Assembly: GCF_000421705.1 (NCBI RefSeq)
Contig: NZ_ATXN01000008.1
Location: 1 to 64,000, forward strand
Direction: 5' to 3'
From: Brevundimonas naejangsanensis DSM 23858
GTDB lineage: Bacteria; Pseudomonadota; Alphaproteobacteria; Caulobacterales; Caulobacteraceae
Length of the DNA stretch: 64,000 nt
Below, piece by piece: positions 24,318-33,823 of this stretch. Numbering within the stretch: position 1 is the first letter of the stretch; each line of letters opens with the position of its first letter. The notes beneath the pieces are model-generated. The model saw only the letters and a program-made list of their open reading frames with translations, was not told the DNA's origin and ran no database searches. The position numbers and the translations under genes are program-made.

Positions 24318-24413
24318 AGTAGAGACCGCGACCCGAAGGGGAATTCGTTGTGGCTGCTGCCTTCCGGCCCTGACCAGGTTGGCGAAGCCTTCGCCCGCGA
24401 TCTCCGAGAGGGG
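24318..24413 (-). ncRNA. ffs: signal recognition particle RNA (4.5S type)
   Basis: On the minus strand the apical SRP domain is plain: CCTGGTCAGG followed by GCCGGAAGGCAGCAGCC. The two ends, GAGATCGCGG near 24405 and CGCGGTCTC near 24322, pair to close the long hairpin. An A/T-rich tract follows the 3' end. The RNA binds Ffh for co-translational membrane targeting. Exact ends are approximate. It lies alone between DUF3597 and nudC. Confidence 0.92.
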
Positions 24414-24479
24414 ATATGAAGGCGGACGGCGCGGGAATCAAGCCCTCCCCTGTACGCGCCGTCGGGGCTATGAAGCGAC

Positions 24480-25397
24480 ATGCCCTATCGCAACGCCTTT
24501 TCCGGCAATCCCCTCGACCGCTCCGGCGACCTTCGCAACGACGCCGCCTGGCTGGCCGAGCAGGAAGCCAATCCCGAAGCCCTGGCCATGATCCTGTGGG
24601 AGGGGCGGCCGCTGATCGAAACCCATGAGGGCGCCGAGCGGCTGGTCTGGCTGTCGCTGGGCCATGCGCGCGATCTGGCGCGCGACCGCGACGTCTTTCT
24701 GGGCCTGTGGAAGGGGGCGCCGGTCTTCGCCGCGGAGTTCGAGGGCTCGATCGACCCGACCAGCGGTCCCGCCGGAGGCCTGGGCCGCTTTGTCGAAATG
24801 CGCGAGGCGGCTGTCGTCCTGCCCGAAGCCGACGCCGCCATCGCCGCCACAGCCAAGAGCCTGTTCGACTGGCGCCGTCGTCACGGCTTCTGCGCCGCCT
24901 GCGGCAAGGCGTCGGATCAGGCGTCCGGCGGCTGGAAGCGCGTCTGCCCGGCCTGCGGTACCGAGCATTTTCCGCGCGTCGACCCGGTCGTCATCATGCT
25001 GCCGGTCTACAAGGGCGGGGCCGAACCTGTTTGCCTGCTGGGCCGTCAGGCGGCCTGGCCCGCCGGTCGGATGTCGGCTCTGGCGGGCTTCATGGAGCCG
25101 GGCGAAGCGATCGAGGAGGCCTGCGCCCGCGAGGTGATGGAGGAGGCCGGGCTGACGGTCTGCGACGTGCGCTACCACTCCAGCCAGCCCTGGCCCTTCC
25201 CGGCTCAACTGATGATCGGCCTGATCGCCGAGGTCACGACCGATGAAGCCGCCCCCGACCAGACCGAGCTTGAGGCCGTCGCCTGGCTGACCCGCAGCGA
25301 AGCGCGCGCCGTTCTGGACGAGACGCACCCGACCATCCACGCCCCGCCGCCCTACGCCATCGCGCGACGGCTGCTGGAAAGCTGGGCGGCGGAATAA
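24480..25397 (+). CDS. nudC: NADH pyrophosphatase (Nudix)
   Basis: A 305-residue protein. The zinc ribbon FCAACGKASDQASGGWKRV and CPACGTEHFPRVDP precedes the Nudix domain with ALAGFMEPGEAIEEACAREV and EEAGLTV, followed by SSQPWPFPAQLMIGL. This SQPWPFPxS-type motif is specific to NudC. It hydrolyses NAD(H) to NMN(H) and AMP, and in E. coli removes NAD caps from RNA. Both CxxC pairs are intact. Confidence 0.95.
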   Translation: MPYRNAFSGNPLDRSGDLRNDAAWLAEQEANPEALAMILWEGRPLIETHEGAERLVWLSLGHARDLARDRDVFLGLWKGAPVFAAEFEGSIDPTSGPAGGLGRFVEMREAAVVLPEADAAIAATAKSLFDWRRRHGFCAACGKASDQASGGWKRVCPACGTEHFPRVDPVVIMLPVYKGGAEPVCLLGRQAAWPAGRMSALAGFMEPGEAIEEACAREVMEEAGLTVCDVRYHSSQPWPFPAQLMIGLIAEVTTDEAAPDQTELEAVAWLTRSEARAVLDETHPTIHAPPPYAIARRLLESWAAE

Positions 25398-25425
25398 AGC
25401 CCTTCTCCCCTTGTGGGAGAAGGGC
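25398..25425. terminator. hairpin between convergent nudC and kdsB
   Basis: CCCTTCTCCC and GGGAGAAGGG form a 10-bp stem with a short loop in the 35-bp gap between the two stops. It lacks a clear T run but is well placed as a shared terminator. Confidence 0.55.
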
Positions 25426-25432
25426 AGCAGGG

Positions 25433-26155
25433 TCACGCCAGCGCTCGCGCCGCCTCCAGGTCGGCTGGATTGTCCACCGACAGCGGCGCCTCGTCGATCA
25501 CTGAGGCCCAGATCTGCAGGCCCATCTCCAGGGCGCGCAGTTGCTCCAGCTTCTCGCGCTTCTCCAGAGGCGACGGCGGGGCGGCGCAGAAGCGGGTCAG
25601 GGCCTGGCGGCGATAGCCGTAGATGCCGACGTGGCGCCAGACGGGGCCGTCGCCGTAAAGCGTCGAACGGGTGAAGTAGAGGGCGCGGCCGCTGGTCCCG
25701 TTCTCCGGCAGGGCCAGCACCGCCTTGACCACATCGGGATTGGCGCGGTCCGACACATCCGCCTCGGCCGCGACCAGGGTGGCGATGTCGCAGGCTGATT
25801 CGCGCGCCAGCAGCTCGGCGCAGGCCTGAGCCAGCCCCGGGGAGGCGAAGGGCATGTCGCCCTGAATGTTGATGACCACCTCATGCACGCCGTCAGGATC
25901 GACCGCCTGAGCCGCCGCCAGAATGCGGTCCGAACCGCTGGGCAGGTCGGGATCGGTCAGCACCGCCTCCCCGCCCGCCGCCTGAACCGCCGCGACGATT
26001 TCAGGGTCGCCCGCCGCCACGGCGACGCGGAAGCCGGACAGGCTGGCCTGCTCCCAGGCGCGCACGATCATGGGTTTGCCGCCGATGTCGGCCAGGGGCT
26101 TGCCGGGCAAACGGGTCGCAGCCATGCGAGCGGGTATCATTATCAGGGGTTTCAT
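25433..26155 (-). CDS. kdsB: 3-deoxy-manno-octulosonate cytidylyltransferase
   Basis: About 240 residues from Met at 26155 (MKPLIMIPARMAATRLPGKP); an upstream Met at 26164 adds three residues. The nucleotide-binding opening IPARMAATRLPGKPL, NIQGDMPFASP and GIYGYRRQALTRF are signature segments. It activates Kdo as CMP-Kdo for lipid A core assembly, showing that this organism makes Kdo-containing lipopolysaccharide. Confidence 0.95.
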   Translation of the reverse strand: MKPLIMIPARMAATRLPGKPLADIGGKPMIVRAWEQASLSGFRVAVAAGDPEIVAAVQAAGGEAVLTDPDLPSGSDRILAAAQAVDPDGVHEVVINIQGDMPFASPGLAQACAELLARESACDIATLVAAEADVSDRANPDVVKAVLALPENGTSGRALYFTRSTLYGDGPVWRHVGIYGYRRQALTRFCAAPPSPLEKREKLEQLRALEMGLQIWASVIDEAPLSVDNPADLEAARALA

Positions 26156-26303
26156 GGTCGCCAAGCGCCTTGAAAACGCCCGGAAACGTCCGGGCCGGTT
26201 GCGAAGGTCGCGCTAGCGTGTAAGAGACGCCCACGCAAGAATATGCCTGAGCGCCGCTCTGCGGTCGGGGGGCTCATCTAGAGACGGGATGCGACGACGC
26301 GGA

Positions 26304-27005
26304 ATGAGCGGCGATCTGAAGTGGAACAAGATTATGGGCGCGTGCCTGGGCACCGCCTTTGCGATCCTGGTGGTCCAGCAGGTTTCGGGCATGGTCTACC
26401 ACACCAAGCAGCCCGAAAAGATGGGCTATTTCGTCGACGCGCCGGATGAATCGGCTGCAGGCGCGGCTGAAGAAGTTCTGCCGATCGACTGGGGCACGGT
26501 CCTGCCGACCGCCGACCTGGCCGCCGGCGAGGCTGCCTTCGCGCGCTGCCAGGCCTGTCACACCGTGAACTCGGGCGGGGCCGACGGCATCGGCCCGAAC
26601 CTGTTCGCCGTGGTCGGCGGCCCCGCCATGCACCGCGCGGGCTTCGCCTATTCGGACGCCATGTCCAAGCACAAGGCCGAAGCTCCGACCTGGAACTACG
26701 ATGAGCTGGATCACTTCATCAACGCGCCGGGCCGCTATGTGCCGGGCACCAAGATGTCGTTCGCCGGCATCCGTGATGAGAAGACCCGCATCAACCTGAT
26801 CGCCTGGCTGCGCACGCAGGGCTCGGGCGGCTACGCCATCCCGGCGCCGGACCCCGCCCGCCAGCCGGGCGCCGCCGCCCCGGCCGAGGGCGAGGCCCCG
26901 GCTGCTGAAGGCGACGCCGCGACCGAAGCCGGTTCGGCTCCGGCTGACGCCCCGGCCGCCGACGCGCCTGCGACCCAGGCGACGAACCCGGCGCCGCAAG
27001 CCTGA
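26304..27005 (+). CDS. membrane-anchored cytochrome c, CycM-like
   Basis: A 233-residue product from Met at 26304 (MSGDLKWNKIMGACLG), typical of the family; an ATG at 26289 is also in frame. A single N-terminal membrane helix (GACLGTAFAILVVQQVSGM) is followed by a class I cytochrome domain with heme motif CQACH and the axial-Met segment PGTKMSFAGI. The C-terminus is a long Ala/Pro/Glu linker. CycM-type proteins carry electrons between the bc1 complex and aa3 oxidase. A terminator hairpin follows at 27031-27055. Confidence 0.9.
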   Translation: MSGDLKWNKIMGACLGTAFAILVVQQVSGMVYHTKQPEKMGYFVDAPDESAAGAAEEVLPIDWGTVLPTADLAAGEAAFARCQACHTVNSGGADGIGPNLFAVVGGPAMHRAGFAYSDAMSKHKAEAPTWNYDELDHFINAPGRYVPGTKMSFAGIRDEKTRINLIAWLRTQGSGGYAIPAPDPARQPGAAAPAEGEAPAAEGDAATEAGSAPADAPAADAPATQATNPAPQA

Positions 27006-27030
27006 GGCTGACGGACAGGACAGACGACGG

Positions 27031-27055
27031 AAAGGCGGCCTTCGGGGCCGCCTTT
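27031..27055. terminator. bidirectional terminator
   Basis: AAAGGCGGCC and GGCCGCCTTT flank a TTCGG loop, between the convergent cytochrome and NlpC/P60 genes. A run on one side and T-rich sequence on the other suit both directions. Confidence 0.8.
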
Positions 27056-27081
27056 CTTCGTTTCGGGGATCAGGTTGAGGC

Positions 27082-27882
27082 TCAGACCCGGCGGAAGATC
27101 GCGGAGGCCAAGCCGTCAGCGGCCAGGCGCGCCTCGACCTCGGCCAAGGCCTCGATCACCACCCCGCCGCGCGCGCCCGTAGAGTGGATGATGCGTTCGG
27201 CGTCGATCATCAGGGCGGAATGACCGGTCCAGTCGCCCTCGGCCGAGGACAGCCAGATCACCAGATCGCCGCGCTGGGCGTCGTTTCGAGACACGGCGCG
27301 ACCCAGCTCGGCCTGATCGGCCGCACGACGCGGACCGGGCAGGCCGCAGGCCAGAAGCGCCTGCTGCACCAGGCCGGAACAATCAGTCTCGATCGACGAA
27401 CGGGCGCCCAAAGAGTGAGGTCGCCCCAGCAGACGCTCGGCCACGGCGACCAGATCGCGCTCGAAGGCGCCGATCATTTCGAGATCAGTCTCGGCCAGCC
27501 CGTGCGCGTCTTCGCCGATCAGGGCGTTGAGCGGCAGTTTTGCGGAAACCGAGGCCACGCGGCGGCTCGCCAGAGGCGCGCCGGGCGCCAGAGCATCCAG
27601 CGAGACCCAGCCCACGACGCCGTCACGCCGCGCGCGGCCCCAGGCGCGATCCTCGCGACGCTCCAGCACGTCGAAGACCTCGCCGAACAGCAACTGGTCG
27701 ATGCGCTGGCCGTCGTCGGCGACGATATCGGCGAGCGGCAGGCAGCAATGAAAGGGATCGGTCCGGCGATAGGCCTCAGCCCGCATCAGCCCTTCCAGCG
27801 CTTGTTCGGCCAGCACCACACGGTCCCCATCCCGCAGGATCAGGGGCGCGCCAGGCGGCAGAAGGGCGAGAACATCGGTCAA
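27082..27882 (-). CDS. NlpC/P60 peptidoglycan hydrolase with SH3-like domain
   Basis: A 266-residue protein. Residues about 60-110 form a bacterial SH3-like domain (LLFGEVFDVLERREDRAWGR). The C-terminal NlpC/P60 domain has SIETDCSGLVQQALLACG (catalytic Cys) and GHSALMIDAERIIHSTG (catalytic His region). No signal peptide is obvious. The family cleaves the D-gamma-glutamyl to diaminopimelate bond in cell-wall peptides. It follows the leucyl aminopeptidase gene on the same strand, a pairing suggesting a role in muropeptide recycling. Confidence 0.9.
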   Translation of the reverse strand: MTDVLALLPPGAPLILRDGDRVVLAEQALEGLMRAEAYRRTDPFHCCLPLADIVADDGQRIDQLLFGEVFDVLERREDRAWGRARRDGVVGWVSLDALAPGAPLASRRVASVSAKLPLNALIGEDAHGLAETDLEMIGAFERDLVAVAERLLGRPHSLGARSSIETDCSGLVQQALLACGLPGPRRAADQAELGRAVSRNDAQRGDLVIWLSSAEGDWTGHSALMIDAERIIHSTGARGGVVIEALAEVEARLAADGLASAIFRRV

Positions 27883-27962
27883 GCGGCGGTCTCTGGGCGG
27901 CTCGGAGAAATCGAACCGCAGACCCTAGGCGCCGATCCCAAAGGGGGCGTTAACAGCCTTGG

Positions 27963-29357
27963 CTATTTGACGAATTTGTCGCTGAGGTAGCGGAAGCAGG
28001 CGCGGATGGCCTGCGCTTCCCCGCCCTCGGGCCAGCCGGGCCGGGCGCGCGGATTCCAGGCGAAGACGTCCATGTGCGCCCAGCTGCCGGTCGTGGGGGC
28101 GAACTTCTGCAGGAACAGGGCTGCCGTCACCGAGCCGGCCTGGGCCCAGGCGGCGGAATCGTTACGCACGTCGGCGATCTCGCTGTCCAGCGAGGCGCGA
28201 TAACCCGCCCACAGCGGCATCCGCCACAGGGGGTCGCCCACGGCGCGACCGGCGCTGAGCACGCCTTCGGCCAGGGCGTCGTCGTCGGTGTAGAGCGGCG
28301 GCAGTTCGGGCCCCAGGGCGATGCGCGCCGCCCCGGTCAGGGTGGCGAAGTCCAGCGTCAGATCCGGCTGGTGCTCGCCCGCCCGCGTCAGGACGTCGGC
28401 CAGGATCAGCCGCCCTTCAGCGTCGGTGTTGCCGATCTCGATAGTCAGGCCCTTGCGGCTATTGAGGATATCGCCCGGCCGGAAGGCGTCGGCCGACACC
28501 GCGTTCTCGACCGCCGCGACCAGCACCACCAGCCGCATGGGCAGACCGGCCTGCATGATTAGGCGCCCCAGCGCCAGGGCGTGGGCGGCGCCGCCCATGT
28601 CCTTCTTCATATTGCGCATCCCGGCGGCGGGCTTCAGGTCCAGACCGCCGGTGTCGAACACCACCCCCTTGCCGACCAGGGCCACCAGCGGCAAGTCCGC
28701 CCGGTCCAGATTCCAGCCGATCTCCAGCACACGCGGGGCGCGGTGCGGGGCGGCGGCGCGGCCGACGGCGTGAACGGCCGGATAGTTGTCTTCCAGCAGG
28801 GCGTCGCCGGTCGTGACGGTCAGGCTAGCGCCCGCGCCCTCGGCGATCTCGCGCGCGATGGTTTCGAGCTGCAGCGGCCCCATGTCGGCGGCGGGGGTGT
28901 CGACCATCTCGCGCGTCAGGGCGCAGGCGGCGGCGATGTTCAGCGTCGCCGTCAGGTCGAGGCCGTCCGGCGCGACCAGACGGGCGCGGCCGCGCTCCGG
29001 GCCTCCCCTGATCTTGGCCTTGTAGCGGTCGAACAGATAGCCGCCGAGCGCAAAGGCCAGGGCCGCCGAATGCGCCGCCTCGCCCTCGACGCACTCCAGC
29101 CGCCAGTCGCCGGCGGGAAGGCGCGTCGGCAGGCCGCGCGCCGTCATGGGATCGAAGACTTCGCCTGCGCCGAACAGAGCCTGCTCCGGCGCGCCGTCGG
29201 CGCCCGGCACAACCAGCAGCTGGCCCGCCTTGCCGGTGAAGCCGTTGACCTCGGCCCAGACGGCGATGCGCCCCTCCAGCGCCGCGCCCGCTGCGACGAT
29301 GCGAACCGGGCGCGCGGTCTCGGCGGCGGCGATCAACAGTTCGGACTGAGGGGACAT
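27963..29357 (-). CDS. M17 leucyl aminopeptidase family protein
   Basis: A 464-residue product from ATG 29357 (MSPQSELLIAAAE); the frame extends to 29474 without further family sequence. Motifs include LVALVGKGVVFDTGGLDLKP (metal and Lys site) and the M17 signature EIGNTDAEGRLILADVL. The N-terminal domain is shorter than in PepA, closer to PepB-like members. It removes N-terminal residues from peptides. Upstream of the NlpC/P60 gene. Confidence 0.93.
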   Translation of the reverse strand: MSPQSELLIAAAETARPVRIVAAGAALEGRIAVWAEVNGFTGKAGQLLVVPGADGAPEQALFGAGEVFDPMTARGLPTRLPAGDWRLECVEGEAAHSAALAFALGGYLFDRYKAKIRGGPERGRARLVAPDGLDLTATLNIAAACALTREMVDTPAADMGPLQLETIAREIAEGAGASLTVTTGDALLEDNYPAVHAVGRAAAPHRAPRVLEIGWNLDRADLPLVALVGKGVVFDTGGLDLKPAAGMRNMKKDMGGAAHALALGRLIMQAGLPMRLVVLVAAVENAVSADAFRPGDILNSRKGLTIEIGNTDAEGRLILADVLTRAGEHQPDLTLDFATLTGAARIALGPELPPLYTDDDALAEGVLSAGRAVGDPLWRMPLWAGYRASLDSEIADVRNDSAAWAQAGSVTAALFLQKFAPTTGSWAHMDVFAWNPRARPGWPEGGEAQAIRACFRYLSDKFVK

Positions 29358-29446
29358 AGGGCGACCTTTCCGACGCTTAACGTCGATTAACCAAACCTTG
29401 ACCCGTCGGCGCGACCCTAGGGGCTGAACCGCCACGGACCCTTTCC

Positions 29447-30271
29447 ATGTCGCGCAACGCCGTCCTCGCCGCAACCGTCAGCCTGACGCTTCTGGCCCTC
29501 GCCGCCCCGGCCCTGAGCCAGACTGAGCTCGCCGTCCGCGCCCCTGCCGACGCCGTGACGCGCGCGGGCTATGACCGGGCCGACGCCCTCAGCCGGTCGG
29601 TCTTCTGGACCAATGAGCAGCAGCTCAACCCGATGGACCCCGTCGCCGGGGTCAAGCTGTCGCAGGCCCTGCGCGAACTGGGCCAGTTCGACCGCGCCGC
29701 CGAGACGGCGCAGGGCGTACTGGTCGTCCAGCCCGCCAATGTCGAAGCCATGCTGGAGGTCGGCCGCGCCCACATCGCGCGCGGTCAGGCCTTCTACGGC
29801 ATCGCCGCGCTGGAACAGGCCAAGGCGGCGGCGCCGCGCGACTGGCGGCCCCTGTCGCTTCTGGGCGTGGCCTATCAGCAGGTGCGCCGCCCCGACGACG
29901 CCCGCGCCGCGTGGAACGAGGCCCTGCGTCTGTCGCCCGACAACGCCGACGTCCTGACCAACGCCGCCATCGCCCGCATCGGCGAGGGGGATGCGCCCTC
30001 AGCCGAAATCCTGCTACGCCGCGCCGCGAGCCAGCCGAGCGCCGGGCTGCAGGTGCGCCAGAACCTGGCGCTGGCGCTGGGCCTGCAAGGCAAGACCGCC
30101 GAAGCCGAAGCCATCCTGCGCCGCGACCTGCCGCCCGAGGCCGCCGACCAGAACCTTCGCTGGCTGGCCGCGCGGATGCAGCCAGGACAGAGCGCGACAC
30201 CTGCCGTCGCCCCCGCCCTCACTGAGACGTCGCCGACCGCGCGCACATGGTCGTCGTTACAGGGCGGGTAG
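29447..30271 (+). CDS. exported TPR protein
   Basis: A 274-residue protein with a signal peptide (AATVSLTLLALAAPALSQ) and four or five tetratricopeptide units: VKLSQALRELGQFDRAAETA, AMLEVGRAHIARGQAFYGIA, LLGVAYQQVRRPDDARAAW, NAAIARIGEGDAPSAEILL. It resembles TadD of the Flp/Tad pilus system, but no tad genes are nearby, so that name is not given. Likely a periplasmic assembly or interaction scaffold. Confidence 0.85.
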   Translation: MSRNAVLAATVSLTLLALAAPALSQTELAVRAPADAVTRAGYDRADALSRSVFWTNEQQLNPMDPVAGVKLSQALRELGQFDRAAETAQGVLVVQPANVEAMLEVGRAHIARGQAFYGIAALEQAKAAAPRDWRPLSLLGVAYQQVRRPDDARAAWNEALRLSPDNADVLTNAAIARIGEGDAPSAEILLRRAASQPSAGLQVRQNLALALGLQGKTAEAEAILRRDLPPEAADQNLRWLAARMQPGQSATPAVAPALTETSPTARTWSSLQGG

Positions 30272-30282
30272 AACGCGACTTT

Positions 30283-30426
30283 CTCCCTCCCCTTCATGGG
30301 GAGGGTGGCTGAGCCCGTAAGGGCGAAGTCGGGTGGGGGCGGCGAAGCTATTTACGCGCCGCGTCCATGACCCAGCCCTCCCCACCCGGTCGCTGCGCGA
30401 CCACCCTCCCCATGAAGGGGAGGGAG
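30283..30426. repeat. REP-like inverted repeat (CCTCCCC type, copy 1)
   Basis: The 26-bp arm at 30283-30308 is exactly complementary to 30401-30426, with 92 bp between. Each arm is itself palindromic around CCCCTTCATGGGG. A related structure lies at 33227-33343. Intergenic, between the TPR and NifU-like genes. Confidence 0.75.
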
Positions 30427-30454
30427 AGGCCTTGCGTCTCTTCACCTTCCGCCC

Positions 30455-30946
30455 GTGAACGCCTATCTTCATACCGTGATCGACGACCTCTACAGCGCGC
30501 GCATCCTGTCGCTGGCGGCCAACCTGCCGCACAGCGGGCGCCTGCCTGCACCCGAAGGCTCGGCCGAGCGGGTGGCCAAGCTGTGCGGGTCGAAGGCCAT
30601 CGTCGACGTGACGCTGGACACCGACGGCCGCGTCGGCGACTTCGCCCAGACGGTGAAGGCCTGCGCCCTGGGCCAGGCGGCGGCGGGCGTGGTCGGGGAG
30701 AACGTTCTCGGCGCCTCGGTTCAGGAAATCGAGGCCGCGCGCGACGCCATGTCAGCCATGCTGAAGTCGGGCGGCGACGGTCCCGAGGGCCGCTTCGAAG
30801 CCTTGCGCGTCCTGAAGCAGGTCGCCGACTATCCCGCCCGCCACGCCTCGACCATGGTGGCGCTTGAAGCGACGCTGGACGCCGTCAGACAGGCGTTGGC
30901 GAAACACCACAGCGATACGCGAACTCGCCTCGCCGGCGTGGCCTGA
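30455..30946 (+). CDS. iron-sulfur cluster scaffold protein, NifU/IscU-like
   Basis: A 163-residue protein. [40 protein letters not shown] and [19 protein letters not shown] match the alphaproteobacterial NifU-N-like scaffold family. Two of the usual cluster-ligand cysteines are visible (in KLCGSK and KACALGQ). The third ligand position is not evident in the C-terminal half, so assembly of a cluster may differ from classical IscU. Lies upstream of yidD. Confidence 0.85.
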   Translation: MNAYLHTVIDDLYSARILSLAANLPHSGRLPAPEGSAERVAKLCGSKAIVDVTLDTDGRVGDFAQTVKACALGQAAAGVVGENVLGASVQEIEAARDAMSAMLKSGGDGPEGRFEALRVLKQVADYPARHASTMVALEATLDAVRQALAKHHSDTRTRLAGVA

Positions 30947-30972
30947 ACGGCGCGTCGGTTGATCCCCCTGCT

Positions 30973-31275
30973 GTGAAGAGGGATAAGCGCGACGAACCCG
31001 AAACAGAGCCCCCGGCGAAGGGACAGATGTCTCTCTATGAACGCAGCGTCCGCGCGGCCCATCGGGGCTATAAGCTGACGCTGTCCCCCCTGATCGGCCA
31101 GCAGTGCCGGTTCATGCCGACCTGTTCGGATTACGGGCGCGACGCCCTGATCCGGCACGGTCCGGTGCGGGGGGGATGGCTCACCGTGCGGCGCCTCTGT
31201 AAATGCCATCCCTTCGGCGGTTCGGGCTATGATCCCGTTCCGCCCGCCAAGACCGAAAAAGAACGACCGTCATGA
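30973..31275 (+). CDS. yidD: membrane protein insertion efficiency factor YidD
   Basis: Up to 100 residues. The family core starts at ATG 31027 ([20 protein letters not shown]); the track from GTG 30973 adds an 18-residue charged stretch. Hallmarks: [20 protein letters not shown] and [18 protein letters not shown]. YidD assists YidC-dependent insertion at the inner membrane. The stop overlaps the thrS start (ATGA), suggesting translational coupling. Confidence 0.93.
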   Translation: MKRDKRDEPETEPPAKGQMSLYERSVRAAHRGYKLTLSPLIGQQCRFMPTCSDYGRDALIRHGPVRGGWLTVRRLCKCHPFGGSGYDPVPPAKTEKERPS

Positions 31276-33212
31276 TCGAACTGAAATTCCCCGACGGCGC
31301 CGTGCGTCAGTATCCGGCCGGCTCGACGGGCCGCGACGTGGCCGCCGCCATCTCGCCCTCGCTGGCCAAGAAGGCGGCCCTGGTCGTCTGGAACGGCGAG
31401 CAGCGCGACCTGGACCGCGTTATCGACGGGAACGGCGACTTCCGCCTGCTGATGCGCGACGATCCCGAGGCGCTGGAGACCATCCGTCACGACGCCGCCC
31501 ACGTGCTGGCCCAGGCGGTGCAGGAGCTGTTTCCCGGCACGCAGGTCACGATCGGCCCGGCCATCGAGGACGGCTTCTATTACGACTTCGCCCGCGATGA
31601 GCCCTTCTCGACCGACGACTTCCCGAAGATCGAGAAGAAGATGGCCGAGATCATCGACCGGGGGGCCCCGCTGGAGCGTCAGGTCTGGAACCGCGACGAG
31701 GCCATCGCCCACTTCGAGACGCTCGGCGAAACCTATAAGGCCGAACTGATCCGCGACCTGCCCGAGAGCGAGACGATCACCGTCTACAAGCAGGGCGAAT
31801 GGGCCGACCTGTGCCGCGGGCCGCACTTCCCGACGACCAAGTTCGTGGGCAAGGCCTTCAAGCTGACCAAGCTGGCAGGCGCCTATTGGCGCGGCGATTC
31901 CAGCCGCGCCCAGCTTCAGCGAATCTACGGCACGGCCTGGGCGACCAAGGAGGATCTGGACGCCTATCTGCTGCGCATCGAAGAGGCCGAGAAGCGCGAC
32001 CACCGCAAGCTGGGCCGCCAGATGGAGCTCTTCCACATGCAGGAAGAGGGCCGGGGCATGGTCTTCTGGCACCCCAAGGGCTGGGTGCTGTGGCGCGTGC
32101 TGGAGGCCTATATGCGCCGCCGCCTGGACGCCGCCGGATACGTCGAGGTCAAGACGCCGCAGGTGCTGGACCGCAAGTTCTGGGAGGCCTCGGGCCACTG
32201 GGACAAGTACCGCGCCAATATGTTCGTCTGCGAAACGGTCGAGGGCGAGACGCTCAGCCTCAAGCCGATGAACTGCCCCGGTCACGTGCAGATCTTCGAT
32301 CAGGGCCAGCGATCGTATCGCGAACTGCCGCTGCGCATGGCCGAGTTCGGCGCCTGCCACCGCTATGAGCCGTCGGGCTCGCTGCACGGCCTGATGCGGG
32401 TGCGCGGCTTCACCCAGGACGACGCCCACATCTTCTGCCGCGAGGACCAGATCGTCGAGGAGACGGCCGAGTTCATCAAGCTGGCCTATTCGGTCCACGC
32501 CGACCTCGGCATGGAGACCAAATACATCAGCCTGGGCACCCGCCCCGAGCTGCGCGCCGGCACCGAGGAATTCTGGGACAAGGCCGAGGCCCAGATGCTG
32601 GAAGCCGCCCGCGCCGCCGGAACCGAGCCGGTCGTCACCGAGGGCGACGGCGCCTTCTACGCGCCCAAGCTGGACTTCATCGTCAAGGACGCCATCGGCC
32701 GCGAATGGACCTGCGGCACGATCCAGCTGGACTATGTCCTGCCGGAACGTCTGGATGCGACCTACATCGCCGAAGACGGCCAGAAGCACCGCCCGGTCAT
32801 GCTGCACCGCGCGATCCTGGGCTCTTTCGAGCGCTTCATCGGCATCATGATCGAGAACTACGCCGGGGCCTTCCCGCTGTGGCTGGCGCCGACCCAGGCC
32901 GTGGTGGCGACCATCACCTCCGACGCCGACGGTTACGCCGAAGAGGTTCTGGCCAAGTTCCGGGCGGCGGGTCTGCGCACCGAGATCGACCTGCGCAATG
33001 AGAAGATCAACTACAAGATCCGCGAACACTCGGTCGCCAAGGTGCCCGCCATCGCCGTGGTCGGCCGCAAGGAGGCCGAGGAAGGCAAGGTCGCCATCCG
33101 CCGCTTCGGCTCCCAGGCCCAGACCATCGTCACGGTCGAGGAAGCCATCGCCATGCTGACGGACGAGGCCCTGGCGCCCGACCTGAAGCGCCTCCGCGAC
33201 GGCGTGGCGTAA
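31272..33212 (+). CDS. thrS: threonyl-tRNA synthetase
   Basis: A 646-residue class II synthetase of full length. In order: a TGS domain (1-64), editing domain with [12 protein letters not shown] and [13 protein letters not shown], catalytic core with class II motifs ([10 protein letters not shown] with a zinc-ligand Cys, [20 protein letters not shown], and [13 protein letters not shown]), then the anticodon-binding domain ([20 protein letters not shown]). Charges tRNA-Thr and edits serine. Confidence 0.98.
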   Translation: MIELKFPDGAVRQYPAGSTGRDVAAAISPSLAKKAALVVWNGEQRDLDRVIDGNGDFRLLMRDDPEALETIRHDAAHVLAQAVQELFPGTQVTIGPAIEDGFYYDFARDEPFSTDDFPKIEKKMAEIIDRGAPLERQVWNRDEAIAHFETLGETYKAELIRDLPESETITVYKQGEWADLCRGPHFPTTKFVGKAFKLTKLAGAYWRGDSSRAQLQRIYGTAWATKEDLDAYLLRIEEAEKRDHRKLGRQMELFHMQEEGRGMVFWHPKGWVLWRVLEAYMRRRLDAAGYVEVKTPQVLDRKFWEASGHWDKYRANMFVCETVEGETLSLKPMNCPGHVQIFDQGQRSYRELPLRMAEFGACHRYEPSGSLHGLMRVRGFTQDDAHIFCREDQIVEETAEFIKLAYSVHADLGMETKYISLGTRPELRAGTEEFWDKAEAQMLEAARAAGTEPVVTEGDGAFYAPKLDFIVKDAIGREWTCGTIQLDYVLPERLDATYIAEDGQKHRPVMLHRAILGSFERFIGIMIENYAGAFPLWLAPTQAVVATITSDADGYAEEVLAKFRAAGLRTEIDLRNEKINYKIREHSVAKVPAIAVVGRKEAEEGKVAIRRFGSQAQTIVTVEEAIAMLTDEALAPDLKRLRDGVA

Positions 33213-33226
33213 GACTGAACGCGCTT

Positions 33227-33343
33227 CTCCTCCCCACTTTGTGGGGAGGTGGCGCGGCGCCGCAAGGCGACGTGACGGAGGGGCTGCCGGTCGTGCTGGC
33301 CCCTCCACCACTTCGTGGTCCCCCTCCCCATGAAATGGGGAGG
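33227..33343. repeat. REP-like inverted repeat (CCTCCCC type, copy 2)
   Basis: Two palindromic units, 33227-33252 (CTCCTCCCCACTTTGTGGGG and flank) and 33323-33343 (CCTCCCCATGAAATGGGGAG and flank), are separated by about 70 bp. Same design as 30283-30426. Intergenic after thrS. Confidence 0.65.
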
Positions 33344-33364
33344 AAAAGGCGCCATAAGCCTGTC

Positions 33365-33823
33365 ATGGCCACCACCCTCTACATCGACGCCGACGCCTGC
33401 CCCGTGAAGGAGGAGGTCTATCGCGTGGCGCGCCGCTGCGGCCTGAAGGTCTTCGTGGTGTCCAACGCCTGGATCAACACCCCGCGCGAGCCGCTGATCG
33501 AACAGGTCGTCGTCGACGCCGGGCCGGACGTAGCCGACGACTGGATCGCCGAGCGCGCCAAGCGCGGCGACATCGTCATCACCGCCGACATTCCGCTGGC
33601 CGACCGGGTGTTGAAATCGGGCGCGCAGGCGCTGAAGTCCAACGGCCAGCCGTTCACGGCGGACTCCATCGGGTCCGCTCTGGCCGGGCGGATGATCGGC
33701 GAGCACCTGCGCTCCATGGGGGTGCCGACCAGCGGACCGCCGCCCTTTTCCGCCGCCGATCGCTCGCGCTTCCTGCAGGCGCTGGACGCCGCCGTGGTGC
33801 GGGCGCGCCGAGAAGCGTCATGA
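33365..33823 (+). CDS. UPF0178 family protein (YaiI/YqxD-like, DUF188)
   Basis: A 152-residue product from ATG 33365. TLYIDADACPVKEEVYRVA (PIN-like aspartates), DDWIAERAKRGDIVITADIP, and NGQPFTADSIGSALAGR are family signatures. The fold resembles NYN/PIN nucleases and the acidic residues are kept, but no function is established for the family. The longer frame upstream runs through the repeat and is rejected. Overlaps arfB by four bases. Confidence 0.93.
   Translation: MATTLYIDADACPVKEEVYRVARRCGLKVFVVSNAWINTPREPLIEQVVVDAGPDVADDWIAERAKRGDIVITADIPLADRVLKSGAQALKSNGQPFTADSIGSALAGRMIGEHLRSMGVPTSGPPPFSAADRSRFLQALDAAVVRARREAS

Noticed and set aside
27527-27990. Plus-strand frames opposite the NlpC/P60 gene
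   Set aside because: Shadow frames; the minus-strand gene has clear catalytic motifs.
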